DNA of 64,000 nt from contig DASUTB010000052.1 of the NCBI GenBank assembly GCA_036374835.1, positions 4,523-68,522 on the forward strand. Direction: 5' to 3'. Each line of letters opens with the position of its first letter. Positions within the stretch are counted from its first letter, which is position 1. The stretch comes from DASUTB01 sp036374835 (GTDB lineage: Bacteria; Actinomycetota; Actinomycetes; Jiangellales; Jiangellaceae). The notes under the pieces were generated by a model, which saw only the letters and a program-made list of their open reading frames with translations, was not told the DNA's origin and did not search any database. This document shows, one piece after another, positions 1 to 8,611 of the stretch. Both the position numbers and the translations under genes were made by a program.

Positions 1-1
1 C

Positions 2-370
2 GTGCTCCACAACAACGACCTCAACCAGGTCACGTGGGAGATGCGGGCCATGGAGGGCACACCCAAGTTCGATGAGACGCAGCAGCTGCCAGAGATCAGT
101 TATGCCGGTTTCGCTGAGCTGGCCGGGCTGCGTGGTATCACCGTCGACAGCCCCGACAACGTGGCCGCGGCGTGGGACGAAGCGCTGGCCAGTGACGTTC
201 CGGTCGTGGTCGACGCCATCGTCGATCCCGAGGTGCCGCCCATTCCGCCGCACGTCGAGTTCGACGAGATCAAGAGCATGACCAGCGCGATCATGAAGGG
301 GGATCCCAAAGCGTGGCAGATCGTCAAGCAGAGCTTCCGCGGTAAGGCACAGGAGTTCCTGAACAGGTGA
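2..370 (+). CDS. Thiamine-diphosphate-dependent enzyme, C-terminal end (partial)
   Basis: Only the last 122 residues are inside the window; the reading frame is already open at the left edge. The piece resembles the C-terminal thiamine-diphosphate domain of acetolactate synthase or pyruvate oxidase-like enzymes. It opens with LHNNDLNQVTWEMR, the segment after the metal-binding motif, and ends with a VDAIVDPEVPPIPPHV stretch typical of that family's tail. Substrate cannot be told without the N-terminal half. The next gene, sodN, follows with almost no gap, so the two may be co-transcribed. Confidence 0.75.
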   Translation: MLHNNDLNQVTWEMRAMEGTPKFDETQQLPEISYAGFAELAGLRGITVDSPDNVAAAWDEALASDVPVVVDAIVDPEVPPIPPHVEFDEIKSMTSAIMKGDPKAWQIVKQSFRGKAQEFLNR

Positions 371-381
371 GAGGAGTGGTT

Positions 382-786
382 ATGCGTTTGCCGATATTTG
401 CACCGACGATCGAGGTGACGGCGCACTGCGACCTGCCGTGCGGTGTCTACGACCCCGCCCAGGCGAGGATCGAGGCGCAGTCGGTCAAGGCCATCCTGGA
501 GAAGTACCACGACAGCGACGACGAGGTGTTCCGCACCAGGGCGCTGGTCATCAAGGAGGAACGCTCGGAGCTGGTCAAACACCATCTCTGGGTGCTGTGG
601 ACGGACTACTTCAAGCCGCCGCACTTCGAGAAGTACCCGCAGCTGCACGAGCTGTTCAACCGCGCCACCAAGCTGGCCGGTGGAGGCGGCGGGACCAAGG
701 ACTCGACGGACATCAAGGTGGCGGACGAGCTGCTGGGCAAGATCGACGAGATCGCCGAGATCTTCTGGGAGACCAAGAAGAGCTGA
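382..786 (+). CDS. sodN: Nickel superoxide dismutase precursor
   Basis: Converts superoxide to oxygen and hydrogen peroxide with a nickel centre. A 14-residue leader (MRLPIFAPTIEVTA) is followed by HCDLPCGVYD, the nickel hook: after removal of the leader, His1, Cys2 and Cys6 bind the metal. The 134-residue length matches the family (about 131 in Streptomyces). I chose ATG 382 rather than the in-frame GTG at 367 because GAGAGGAG lies just upstream and the leader then has the usual length. The family needs a dedicated leader peptidase, SodX. It is normally next door but is not seen here: the next gene is a broken P450 on the other strand. Confidence 0.95.
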   Translation: MRLPIFAPTIEVTAHCDLPCGVYDPAQARIEAQSVKAILEKYHDSDDEVFRTRALVIKEERSELVKHHLWVLWTDYFKPPHFEKYPQLHELFNRATKLAGGGGGTKDSTDIKVADELLGKIDEIAEIFWETKKS

Positions 787-809
787 GGACCGTGGCCTGA
801 CCGGACGAT

Positions 810-842
810 CGGCCGGCGAGGCCTCGCGGGCGACGCCGGCCG
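810..842 (+). terminator. Hairpin downstream of sodN
   Basis: A 9-base inverted repeat (810-818 with 834-842) encloses a 15-base loop, 24 bases after the sodN stop. There is no T-run, as is usual for high-GC actinobacterial terminators. It lies between sodN and the end of the P450 remnant on the opposite strand, so it could stop transcription from either side. Confidence 0.45.
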
Positions 843-858
843 CGGTCGAACCGGCAGG

Positions 859-2082
859 TCAGTACGTGACGTCACGCGGTACGACCGAGCTGATGACGAA
901 CCCGCTGGCCGGAAACGTCGGAACTCGCGAGTGATCGATCGTCGGATCCTGCAGCGGCACGCGGTAGTTCATGCCGCGGCACAACATCTTCGCCGCGCGC
1001 CTCATGATCTCGAGGGTGATGGTTTCGCCGGCGCAGCGGTGGCTGGTCTCGGCGTCGCCACCACCTTGCGGGATAAGGGCGTAGGTGGCGTCGTACGGCG
1101 CCTTGAACCGGTCGGGGCGGAACTCGTACGGACGCTCCCAGAGCCGGTGGTCGTGCAATGTGCCGTACACGTCGAGCAGGGTCAGCGTGCCTGCCGGGAA
1201 TCGGCGACCGGTCCATTCGAAATCGCGGCGCACCCGCGCACCGACCAGCGGCGTGAACGGGTAGTGCCGGCGAACCTCCTGTACGAAGAGCTGACGGCCG
1301 CGTCGTCCCCGGCCCGGATGCGTTCGCGCCACTCCGGGTGGGTGTGCAACGCGTGCGCGATGAACGTGATGTACGTGCCGATCGCGACGACCGGTCGAAG
1401 CACGTTGAGCAGGTCGACGGCCGCGACCTTACGCGGCAGCGGCCGGTGTTCGGTCACCTGCGGGCGGCCGCTCGGCCCGGATGCCGTCGATGACCCGCGA
1501 GATCCACGCCTCGGCCCGCCGGCGGGCGAGCCGCCCGCGAAGCTGCCGCCTTCCGACGCTGCCGAACCCGTCGATCAGCGCGGCCATGTCCCGCGCCCTC
1601 GACGCTGCCTCCGCGTCGGCAAGGGGAACGCCGGCCCATCGGCAGATGGCGGTGAGAAGCACCGGGCGAACCTCATCGATCAGGACGACCTGCTCGCGTC
1701 GGGCCCACGAGGGAAGCGCGGAGCGCCACACGTCCTCGACCGTGCCGGCGAGACGTTCCACCTCGGACGGCGTCGTCAAGGCGGTGATCATCCGGCGGCG
1801 GTGTCGGTGTTCTGCACCGTCGAGCGTCTGCACACCGCGCTCGCCGGTCAACGTTCGTTTGGCGAAACCGGGCAACGCCCCCTCGCGCTTGAACCGTTGT
1901 TCGTCGTAGAAGAGGCGCGCCGCCTCGTGACCCTGCATACAGATCGTCTTGTTGCCGAGCAGGCGGGTGGTGAAGATGTCGGAGCCGAGGCGCCGGCACT
2001 CTCGGTCGATGAAGGTGTAGCCACGCCACAACAGCGCAATGGTGCTGTCCCACTTGCCTTTGGGCGCAGTCGCTGTGGCCAT
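859..2082 (-). pseudogene. CYP152-type cytochrome P450 (fatty-acid peroxygenase-like), broken
   Basis: Three reading-frame pieces together form one P450. Piece 1 (2082 down to 1429) holds the N-terminal part. Piece 2 (about 1457 to 1290) carries the I-helix region VDLLNVLRPVVAIGTY. Piece 3 (about 1290 to 859) carries FVQEVRRHYPF and the heme-binding loop GGGDAETSHRCAGE. This heme loop and the FVQEVRR motif are typical of CYP152 peroxygenases, which hydroxylate fatty acids with hydrogen peroxide. The first break, near 1440-1460, also seems to lack about ten codons compared with BS-beta type enzymes; the second, near 1290, is a small frameshift. Two separate lesions argue for real decay rather than one sequencing error. 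Confidence 0.8.
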
Positions 2083-2203
2083 GGCTCACTCCTCGCTGCT
2101 GGAACAAGGAAGATTCCCGCCCGGCCCGCATCGAAACCAAGCGCGCCGGCACGACTGACCGGCACGGTTAGGGGAATCTGTCATGAATCGCCGAAGGGAA
2201 GTG

Positions 2204-3646
2204 ATGGACATGCCTGTCGATACGTTCGATGTCGTTGTGATCGGTGCCGGCCCGCCCGGGGAGAATGTGGCCGATCGGGTGGTCCGCAGCGGGATGTCGT
2301 GCGCTGTGGTCGAAAGCGAACTGGTCGGCGGCGAGTGCTCGTACTGGGCCTGCATGCCCAGCAAGGCACTGCTGCGGCCATGGGCCGCGGTGTCGGCCGC
2401 TCGGGCCGTGCCGGCCGTCGCAGCAGCGGGAAGCGTCGATCTCGATGCCGCCAAGGTGCTCGAAAGCCGCAACGCCTTCGCCTCGAACTGGCGCGACGAG
2501 GACCAGATCGACTGGTTGGAGAACACTGGAGCCGTGCTCCTTCGCGGGCACGGCCGGCTGGCCGGCGAGCGCCGGGTCGAGGTCGCTTCAAGAGAAGCCG
2601 AGGTGGTCGAACTGGTCGCGAACCACGCGGTCGTCGTTGCATCCGGCAGCCGGGCGTCGATTCCCGACATTCCTGGACTCAAAGCGGCCAATCCATGGAC
2701 GAACAGAGAGGCGACCAGCGCCGACAAGGTGCCCGAGTCGCTGGCTGTCATCGGCGGCGGCGCGGTCGGGGTCGAACTGGCGACGGCATGGTCTGCGCTG
2801 GGTACGCGGGTCACCGTGCTGGAGCCCAGCGAGCGGCTGTTGCCTGCCATGGAACCGTTCGCCGGAGCGCTGGTCGCCGAATCGCTGCAGAACATGGGCG
2901 TGGACGTGCGCCTCGGCACAGCTGCCGAGTCGGTCGACCGGGACAGTGGCATCGGGCCGGTTCGGTTGTGGACCAGCACCGGCGACGAGATCACGGCCGC
3001 GGAGGTCCTCGTCGCGACCGGGCGGGCACCACGGACCGACGACCTGGGTGTGGAGACCGTCGGCCTGACGCCGGGCGACTGGCTGAGCGTCGACGAGACC
3101 TGCCGGGTCGACCAGGTCCCGGGCGGGTGGCTCTACGCTGTCGGCGACGTGAACGGGCGCGCCCTGCTCACCCATCAGGGCAAGTACCAGGCTCGGCAGG
3201 CTGTGGCCGCTCTGTTGGCGCGGGTGAACGGTACCGAGGTGGCCGGCGAGCCCTGGAGCCGGTACGCCGCGACAGCCGACACCATTGCCCCTCCGCAGGT
3301 CATCTTCACGACTCCGAACGCCGCGGCGGTCGGCCAGACGCTCGAGCAGGCGGAGTCGAGCGGGTGGAGCGTCCGGGCGGTTGACTACGACATCGGCGAG
3401 GTGGCCGGCGCCGCCCTACACGGCAGGGACTACGAAGGGCGGGCCCGGCTCGTGATCGACGAGGACCGCCAGGTGATCGTCGGCGCGACGTTCGTCGGCC
3501 CGGACATCGGTGAGCTCTTGCACGCAGCGACGATTGCGATCGCCGGTGAGGTGCCGATCGACCGGCTCTGGCACGCCGTGCCGGCGTTTCCGACGATCAG
3601 CGAAGTGTGGTTGCGGCTGTTGGAGACCTACGCCGGCATGTCGTGA
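2204..3646 (+). CDS. Class I pyridine nucleotide-disulfide oxidoreductase (FAD, NAD(P)H)
   Basis: A flavoprotein of the dihydrolipoamide dehydrogenase / mercuric reductase family, about 480 residues. It has an N-terminal FAD motif (VVIGAGPPGENVADRV), a redox-active disulfide in GGECSYWACMPSKALLR (two cysteines four residues apart), a central NAD(P) motif (AVIGGGAVGVELA), a second FAD motif ending in AVGDVNG, and a dimerisation domain. The start is uncertain: ATG 2183 is in frame, but ATG 2204 sits behind GAAGGGAAG and is preferred. No lipoyl enzyme complex or mercury gene is nearby, so the substrate is unknown. It is divergent from the broken P450 and overlaps the end of the converging PAP2/kinase gene by 19 bases. 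Confidence 0.85.
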   Translation: MDMPVDTFDVVVIGAGPPGENVADRVVRSGMSCAVVESELVGGECSYWACMPSKALLRPWAAVSAARAVPAVAAAGSVDLDAAKVLESRNAFASNWRDEDQIDWLENTGAVLLRGHGRLAGERRVEVASREAEVVELVANHAVVVASGSRASIPDIPGLKAANPWTNREATSADKVPESLAVIGGGAVGVELATAWSALGTRVTVLEPSERLLPAMEPFAGALVAESLQNMGVDVRLGTAAESVDRDSGIGPVRLWTSTGDEITAAEVLVATGRAPRTDDLGVETVGLTPGDWLSVDETCRVDQVPGGWLYAVGDVNGRALLTHQGKYQARQAVAALLARVNGTEVAGEPWSRYAATADTIAPPQVIFTTPNAAAVGQTLEQAESSGWSVRAVDYDIGEVAGAALHGRDYEGRARLVIDEDRQVIVGATFVGPDIGELLHAATIAIAGEVPIDRLWHAVPAFPTISEVWLRLLETYAGMS

Positions 3647-5079
3647 TCCGGATGGCGGCGGTAGATCAGGAGGCGCCGCTCGAGCTTGCCGAAATCGAGT
3701 GCCTCCATGGGCTCGGCGCGCTCACCATCACGGGCGATGGCGATCGCGCCGTCGCGCGATTTGACATGGACACTGGTCGCCGCCCAGCGGTGGTAGCCGG
3801 TGTGCTCGCCGACACCGGTCAGAGCGGCCAGGACGGCCTTCGTCCGGGACAGTACACCGACCGCCAGCCACTGAACGTCCAGCAGGCCGTCGTCGATCCG
3901 GCTGCGCGGCGCCGGGAACGGTCCTCGCGTGGTGTAGCGGCCGTTGCCGACGAACAGACTCCACAGATCCACGTCCACACCATCGACGGTCAGCCGCAGC
4001 GGCCGCTGGCGCCGGAGTACCTGGACCGTCGCGATGACCATGGCCGGCCACTTGCCGAGGCGCCGTACCAGTTCGTCGCGTCGCCGCACCATCTCCGGAT
4101 ACGCGCCGAGACTCGCCGTGTTGAGGAAGGGAACACCGCCGGCCACACCGACGTCGACGGCAATTGCCTGGCCGGCCTCCACGGCGCCGGCCGTGTCGCG
4201 GAACGAGTCGATGCCGACGTCGCGCGCGAAATGGTTCATCGTCCCCGCCGGGAACACCGCCACCGGAAGCCCATGCCGCAGGGCGATCGGAACCAGTGAA
4301 TTCAGCGAGCCGTCCCCGCCGGTGATGCCGACTGCCTTGATCCGTCCTGCGCGGCGGTCGAGCTCGGCGTCCATGTCGAGATCGTCGGTCAGCTCGACGA
4401 TCTCCGCGGCGCCCAGCAGATCGCCGACCAGCTCGTCGGCACGGCTCGCGCGGCCCGCGTTCGGGTTGACGAACACGAGCAGGCCACGGCCGCCGGGGAG
4501 TTCGGGTGCGGCGCCGTGCACCATCGTGCTCGGGGCGATCGCCCGGACGGGCCACCAGCGCTGCAGAGTCAGGGCGACGCCGGCGCCGATCGCCGCGCCG
4601 GCGAGCACGTCGCTGGCGTGGTGGACACCGACATGGACCCTGGAGTAGGCGACGGCGCCGGCCACGGGCGCGATGCTCAGGGCTACGGCAGGGCTCTCGA
4701 GCGCGACGCCACACGTGAAGGCCGCGGCGGAGGCCGCGTGGCCGCTCGGGAACGACGTCGTCCACGGCTGCCGGCTGAGCCGGCGGACCAGCGGTGTCAG
4801 CTCGATGTCTGGGCGCTGCCGCCGGAACAGCGGCTTCACGGCGCCGTTGACGATCAGACTCGTAACCGACAGTGATCCGGCGCCGCGAACAGCCGCCCGC
4901 CTGATCCGGCCCGAGGTTGCCACCACACCGACCGCGGCAAGGGCGAGCCAGAGCTTTCCTTTGTTCGCCGAGCGGCTCAGCGCACGGAGCGTTACGTCGA
5001 CGGGGTGGGGGGCGTGGTCAGCCGGCGGCGGCCGCAGGGGCGTGCGCATCAACAAGGGACGAATAGGCATCCTCGACAC
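3628..5079 (-). CDS. PAP2 phosphatase / diacylglycerol kinase-family fusion
   Basis: Two lipid-modifying domains lie on one chain of up to 483 residues. The N-terminal half is a membrane PAP2-type phosphatase with its three signatures: KPLFRRQRP, FPSGHAA and SRVHVGVHHASD. The C-terminal half is a diacylglycerol kinase/sphingosine kinase-like catalytic domain with ITGGDGSLNSL and FPAGTMNHFARD. Such fusions are known in actinobacteria and probably act on membrane lipid phosphates. The start is not certain: GTG 5079 has AGG upstream, but ATG 5070 and ATG 5049 are also in frame. All three overlap the end of the upstream glycosyltransferase gene, so the two are probably translationally coupled. 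Confidence 0.88.
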   Translation of the reverse strand: MSRMPIRPLLMRTPLRPPPADHAPHPVDVTLRALSRSANKGKLWLALAAVGVVATSGRIRRAAVRGAGSLSVTSLIVNGAVKPLFRRQRPDIELTPLVRRLSRQPWTTSFPSGHAASAAAFTCGVALESPAVALSIAPVAGAVAYSRVHVGVHHASDVLAGAAIGAGVALTLQRWWPVRAIAPSTMVHGAAPELPGGRGLLVFVNPNAGRASRADELVGDLLGAAEIVELTDDLDMDAELDRRAGRIKAVGITGGDGSLNSLVPIALRHGLPVAVFPAGTMNHFARDVGIDSFRDTAGAVEAGQAIAVDVGVAGGVPFLNTASLGAYPEMVRRRDELVRRLGKWPAMVIATVQVLRRQRPLRLTVDGVDVDLWSLFVGNGRYTTRGPFPAPRSRIDDGLLDVQWLAVGVLSRTKAVLAALTGVGEHTGYHRWAATSVHVKSRDGAIAIARDGERAEPMEALDFGKLERRLLIYRRHPDHDMPA

Positions 5080-6211
5080 GTTCGGCTACCTGCTTCCAGT
5101 CATAACGGGCGACCGCTCGCCAGCGGCCCTGTTCACCGAGCCGCCCGGACAGCGAGTCGTCATCGAGCAGCTTGCGGATCGCGGCGGCGAGCCCATCCGC
5201 GTCGCCAGGGTCGACGAGCACTCCGGTGGCGCCGTCGTCGACCAGATCGGCGAGTCCGTCAACAGCGGTGCACACGACCGGCCGCCCGCAGCTCATCGCC
5301 TCGAGGGGCGCGAGGCCGAACCGCGCACGGCGGGGCGTCGACACGACGACGTCCGCCGAGCGGAGGAGCGCCGGGACCGCGTCGTGCTTGAGCGTGCCGG
5401 TGAGTCGGAACCGGGCACCGAGGCCGAGCTCGTCGGCCATGCCGGTCAGCCGCTGCGCCTCGTCGCTCAGCCGGATACCGGAGGACGGCGGCCCGCCGGC
5501 GACGAACACCTCGGTGTCCGACAACCGCGTAATCGCAGCAAGTAGCGTGTCGACGCTCTCGCGTTCGACCAGCTCGCCGAGGCAGACGAGCCGTCGGTGG
5601 CCGTTCAACTCCCAGCGCGAGCCGTGCGGCGAGAACAGGTCGGTATCAACACCACCGGTTGCCGTCGTCACCCGGTCCGGGCGCGCGCCGCGCCGGACCA
5701 GCTCCACCCGCTCGGATGAGCGCGTGGCGACGATGTGGTCCACCGCTGCGATCAGGTCGGCCTCGGTGGGCGCCTGCTCGGCCGGGTGATTACCTCGGCT
5801 CGTGTCGCTGATCTCGTGGAAGGTCTGGACGACCGGCACACCGGTCACCCGGCTGGCGATGACCGCAGCCGCACCGGACCGCCAGGTATGCGCGTGGACG
5901 ACGTCGGGTCGGCCGCCCGATGTCCAGTCCCGGATCAACCGACGGCCGAAGGCGGGGACATAACGGGACCGCTCATCCTCGGTGGCGGGCCGCGCGGGAC
6001 CGGCCGTGACGTGCTTCACCTGTACTCCGGGGGAGAGGTCACATTGTGCCGGTAGCTGCCACGCATCCCGGCGGGTGTACACGACGACGGCGTGCCCGCG
6101 GCGGGCCAGCGCCTTGGCGAGTCCGGCGATGTAGGTGTGGCGACCGCTCGCTTCGGCCTCGCCGAGGACGGCCAGTGGGCTGGCGTCCTCGGAGACGAGT
6201 GCGACTTTCAT
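5018..6211 (-). CDS. Glycosyltransferase family 4
   Basis: A cytoplasmic GT-B retaining glycosyltransferase of 397 residues. The N-terminal acceptor domain contains the glycine-rich SGRHTYIAGLAKALARRGH and DVVHAHTWRSG. The C-terminal nucleotide-sugar domain has the EX7E-type region FGLAPLEAMSCGRPVV. Sugar donor and acceptor cannot be told. It lies in one direction with the PAP2/lipid kinase gene and overlaps it, which suggests a role in lipid or envelope glycosylation. A second GT4 of similar design is at 59468-60574. Confidence 0.88.
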   Translation of the reverse strand: MKVALVSEDASPLAVLGEAEASGRHTYIAGLAKALARRGHAVVVYTRRDAWQLPAQCDLSPGVQVKHVTAGPARPATEDERSRYVPAFGRRLIRDWTSGGRPDVVHAHTWRSGAAAVIASRVTGVPVVQTFHEISDTSRGNHPAEQAPTEADLIAAVDHIVATRSSERVELVRRGARPDRVTTATGGVDTDLFSPHGSRWELNGHRRLVCLGELVERESVDTLLAAITRLSDTEVFVAGGPPSSGIRLSDEAQRLTGMADELGLGARFRLTGTLKHDAVPALLRSADVVVSTPRRARFGLAPLEAMSCGRPVVCTAVDGLADLVDDGATGVLVDPGDADGLAAAIRKLLDDDSLSGRLGEQGRWRAVARYDWKQVAERVEDAYSSLVDAHAPAAAAG

Positions 6212-6301
6212 GTCACTTCAATACCCAGCCGTCCTGGTCGAGAAACGCGTCAACCGGCCGTTCAGCTGCCCCGAACCCAGGCGGCCGGCTGCCAGGCTGA
6301 C

Positions 6302-6445
6302 CTAGAGGGCGATGAAGTAGATCGCGACCAGCACACCGATGAAGATGATGAGCAGGACCAGCGGCATGAAGATCTCGCCGAACTTGCCGAGCCTCGCCAG
6401 CCGCTTGGCACGCCAAGACTTGTCGTGGCGGTTATGCTCGTTCAT
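6302..6445 (-). CDS. Small single-pass membrane protein (47 aa)
   Basis: A short gene that starts at ATG 6445 with GGAGAGG eight bases upstream and ends in TAG. The product is MNEHNRHDKSWRAKRLARLG followed by KFGEIFMPLVLL and a hydrophobic helix ending VAIYFIAL. So it is a basic N-terminal tail of about 22 residues followed by one transmembrane helix, probably with the tail in the cytoplasm. Family not recognised. A stress-type promoter motif lies about 80 bases upstream (6527-6551). Confidence 0.7.
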   Translation of the reverse strand: MNEHNRHDKSWRAKRLARLGKFGEIFMPLVLLIIFIGVLVAIYFIAL

Positions 6446-6526
6446 CTGACGTTCCTCTCCAAGTGCTTGGAGCTGATCCGCGGGATCGCGGCATGCGCAA
6501 CCCGGTCGCCGCGGTTCGACCCGTAG

Positions 6527-6551
6527 TTACCCGAATCGCTGTCGCGCAAAC
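6527..6551 (-). promoter_or_regulatory. SigB/SigF-like stress promoter, GTTT-N15-GGGTAA
   Basis: On the minus strand GTTT (6551-6548) and GGGTAA (6532-6527) are 15 bases apart. It points at the 47-residue membrane protein gene that starts at 6445. The last -10 base differs from the commonest form in this window. Confidence 0.5.
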
Positions 6552-6635
6552 CGCGGTGATTACATACTGCGAGGTGACGTTGAGCCGTTGGCGGGTACAT
6601 AAGAGTGGCGTACTCAATCGAACGGGAGCCGAGCT

Positions 6636-7262
6636 ATGGACCGGGGTAGTGACAAACACGGCGCAAAACAGGACGACTTCCTCAAGAAGGAGCTCCGTGG
6701 TCTCGAACAGGCGGATCACTCGACCCGAGCCCAGGAGTGGCGTGATCCGGAACCACCCGCCGACGACGATCTGCAGCTCACCGACCCGCGCGGCGCCGGA
6801 GAGCTTGATCTGACGACCGTCGCGGACGTGATGACGCCGGACGTGATGTCGGTCAGTGCCGCCGCACCGGTCACCGAAGCCGCCAAGCTGATGCGCGAGA
6901 ACGACATCGGCTCGATCTTCGTTATCGATGACGACCGCGCCGTCGGGGTGATCACTGACCGCGACCTCGCCGTACGGGTCATCGGAGCCGGGTTGTCGCC
7001 GGCCATCACCGAGGTGGGCGATGTCTGCAGCAGGGAGGTGGCGAGTGTGTCCGCCGACTCCGACGTGCACATCGCCGTCGACATCATGCGCCGGCGCAGG
7101 GTGCGGCGGCTCCTGGTGGTCGGCGCCGATGACCGGCCACAAGGCGTGATCTCACTCGGTGATGTCGCCGTGTCGCAGCAGCCGGGGTCGGTGCTCGCGG
7201 ACATCACCCTCGCTGATCCGCCGCGGATCAGCGAGGACGCGGCGAGCCGTCCCGCCGAATAG
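6636..7262 (+). CDS. CBS-domain pair protein
   Basis: 208 residues: an acidic, probably disordered N-terminal region of about 60 residues, then two CBS motifs (TVADVMTPDVMSV and EVGDVCSREVASV) each followed by the usual VITDRDLA or VISLGDVA turn. CBS pairs bind adenosyl compounds such as AMP or ATP and act as energy sensors. No enzymatic domain is attached, so this is a stand-alone sensor, of a kind often induced by stress in actinobacteria. A related two-CBS protein lies at 58463-58888. A weak GGGTAC box lies at 6593-6598, but its -35 fits poorly. Confidence 0.85.
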   Translation: MDRGSDKHGAKQDDFLKKELRGLEQADHSTRAQEWRDPEPPADDDLQLTDPRGAGELDLTTVADVMTPDVMSVSAAAPVTEAAKLMRENDIGSIFVIDDDRAVGVITDRDLAVRVIGAGLSPAITEVGDVCSREVASVSADSDVHIAVDIMRRRRVRRLLVVGADDRPQGVISLGDVAVSQQPGSVLADITLADPPRISEDAASRPAE

Positions 7263-7296
7263 CGCAGTGACTCGTCCGCCGGGGAGCTCGGCAACG

Positions 7297-7321
7297 GGTT
7301 GAGCCTGCCGTCACCGGGTAT
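7297..7321 (+). promoter_or_regulatory. Stress-type promoter, GGTT-N15-GGGTAT
   Basis: GGTT at 7297-7300 and GGGTAT at 7316-7321 with a 15-base spacer, 35 bases before the SDR start at 7356. The -10 box is perfect; the -35 differs by one base from GTTT-type sites in this window. Confidence 0.5.
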
Positions 7322-7355
7322 GGCACCTGTATCGGCCCGACATGGGGAAGGAAAC

Positions 7356-8432
7356 ATGGCGCACAAGCCCGGCGAACGATTGGCCTCGAGCCTCGCGGAG
7401 CGCCGACGCGGCGGCGGTAGGCGCCCGCCGAAGACCGTCGTCGTGACCGGAGCCAGCGCGGGAATCGGCAGGGCAACGGCGCGGCTGTTCGCCGCGCGTG
7501 GCGACCGGCTGGCGCTGTTGGCCCGCGGCGGGCTCGGCCTCGAGCAGGCCTCGGAAGAAGTGCTGGCCGCCGGTGGTTCCGCACTGCCGATCCGGGTCGA
7601 CGTGGCCGACTACGTTGCCGTGGAGCAAGCGGCAAGGAAGGTCGAGCAGGAGTTCGGGCCGATCGATGTGTGGATCAACAACGCGTTCGTGACCGTATTC
7701 GCACCGTTTCTCGAGATCGCTCCCGAGGAGTTTCGGCGGGTCACCGACGTGACGTATCACGGATTCGTCAACGGCACCCGCGCTGCGCTGAACCGAATGT
7801 ATCCGCATGACCGCGGGACGATCGTCCAAGTCGGCTCGGCACTCGCCTATCGCGGGATTCCGCTTCAATCGGCCTACTGCGGCGCCAAGCACGCCATCCA
7901 GGGCTTCACCGAGTCGCTGCGCTGCGAGCTGATGCACGACGGCAGCAAAGTGCGGATAACCATGGTCCAGCTGCCCGGGGTCAACACACCACAGTTCGAA
8001 TGGGCGTTGTCGCGACTGCCGCGAACACCGCAGCCGGTGCCGCCGATCTACGAACCGGAGGTCGCCGCCCGAGCGGTGGTCCACGCAGCGGATCATCCAC
8101 GACGCCGCGAGTATATGGCGGGTATCGGCTCGGTCAAGACGATCATCGGCAACAGGCTCGCTCCCGGGCTGCTGGACCGATACCTCGCGCACACGGGGTA
8201 CGAGTCGCAGCAGACCGAGGCCAGCGCGGGCGACCGCCGGACGGCCAATCTCTGGGACCCCGCCGACGGCATGCACGGCGCCGACTTCGGGGCGCATGGG
8301 CCGTTCACGGCCCAGGCTCGAAGTCACAGCCCGCAGCTGTGGTTGTCACGGCATCGAGGGAAGGTCGCCGCCACGACCGTCGCCGCCGCAACGGGTGCGT
8401 ACGTCATCGGCCGGCAGGTGATCCGGCGGTAG
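7356..8432 (+). CDS. Short-chain dehydrogenase/reductase with C-terminal hydrophobic tail
   Basis: A classical SDR of 358 residues. It has the cofactor motif VTGASAGIGRATA, the WINNAF strand, a catalytic Ser (VGSALA) and the YCGAK motif for Tyr and Lys. It is longer than a basic SDR (about 250): the extra C-terminus ends in an Ala-rich hydrophobic helix (VAATTVAAATGAYVIGRQ), which may anchor it at the membrane. ATG 7356 is chosen because GGGGAAGGAAAC precedes it; an earlier in-frame start at 7299 would sit on the promoter. Substrate unknown. Confidence 0.87.
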   Translation: MAHKPGERLASSLAERRRGGGRRPPKTVVVTGASAGIGRATARLFAARGDRLALLARGGLGLEQASEEVLAAGGSALPIRVDVADYVAVEQAARKVEQEFGPIDVWINNAFVTVFAPFLEIAPEEFRRVTDVTYHGFVNGTRAALNRMYPHDRGTIVQVGSALAYRGIPLQSAYCGAKHAIQGFTESLRCELMHDGSKVRITMVQLPGVNTPQFEWALSRLPRTPQPVPPIYEPEVAARAVVHAADHPRRREYMAGIGSVKTIIGNRLAPGLLDRYLAHTGYESQQTEASAGDRRTANLWDPADGMHGADFGAHGPFTAQARSHSPQLWLSRHRGKVAATTVAAATGAYVIGRQVIRR

Positions 8433-8530
8433 CTTCGCGGGCATGAAGCGGGCAGCCGCGGGTATCCGTTACTGCATGATTCAGATCGGGTCTCCCGCCT
8501 GCGCGAGATCTAGTGGGGGTGTTGCCGGCG

Positions 8531-8611
8531 ATGCATAGCAGGCTGCTGCACGCGGACGAGGGTGAACAAACTGCTCTGGCGCTGATCCGCCTCGACGCGT
8601 CCGACTCATGA
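8531..8611 (+). other. Possible 26-residue ORF, perhaps remnant of a PPC/DUF296 gene
   Basis: A short frame, MHSRLLHADEGEQTALALIR and six more residues, whose TGA stop overlaps the nuoA start codon (ATGA). A G-rich stretch lies upstream with loose spacing. The first residues look like the N-terminus of PPC/DUF296 DNA-binding proteins, so this may be a gene stub that now serves as a leader coupled to nuoA. It could also be chance. The rest of the 175-base gap before nuoA (8433-8607) shows no other gene. Confidence 0.3.

Noticed and set aside
100..648. 182-residue frame on the minus strand across sodN and the thiamine enzyme end
   Set aside because: Antisense to two recognised genes; amino-acid pattern has no motif and it is explained by high-GC codon bias.
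931..3384. 817-residue frame on the plus strand
   Set aside because: Covers the P450 remnant in antisense and runs through the oxidoreductase in another frame; Arg-rich composition typical of a shadow frame.
6593..6598. Stress promoter for the CBS gene at 6636
   Set aside because: The GGGTAC box is acceptable, but the -35 reads GTGA, too far from the others to count.
8459..8470. Possible GGGTAT promoter before nuoA
   Set aside because: The -10 is present at 8460-8465 but the position 15 to 16 bases upstream has no GTTT-like box.
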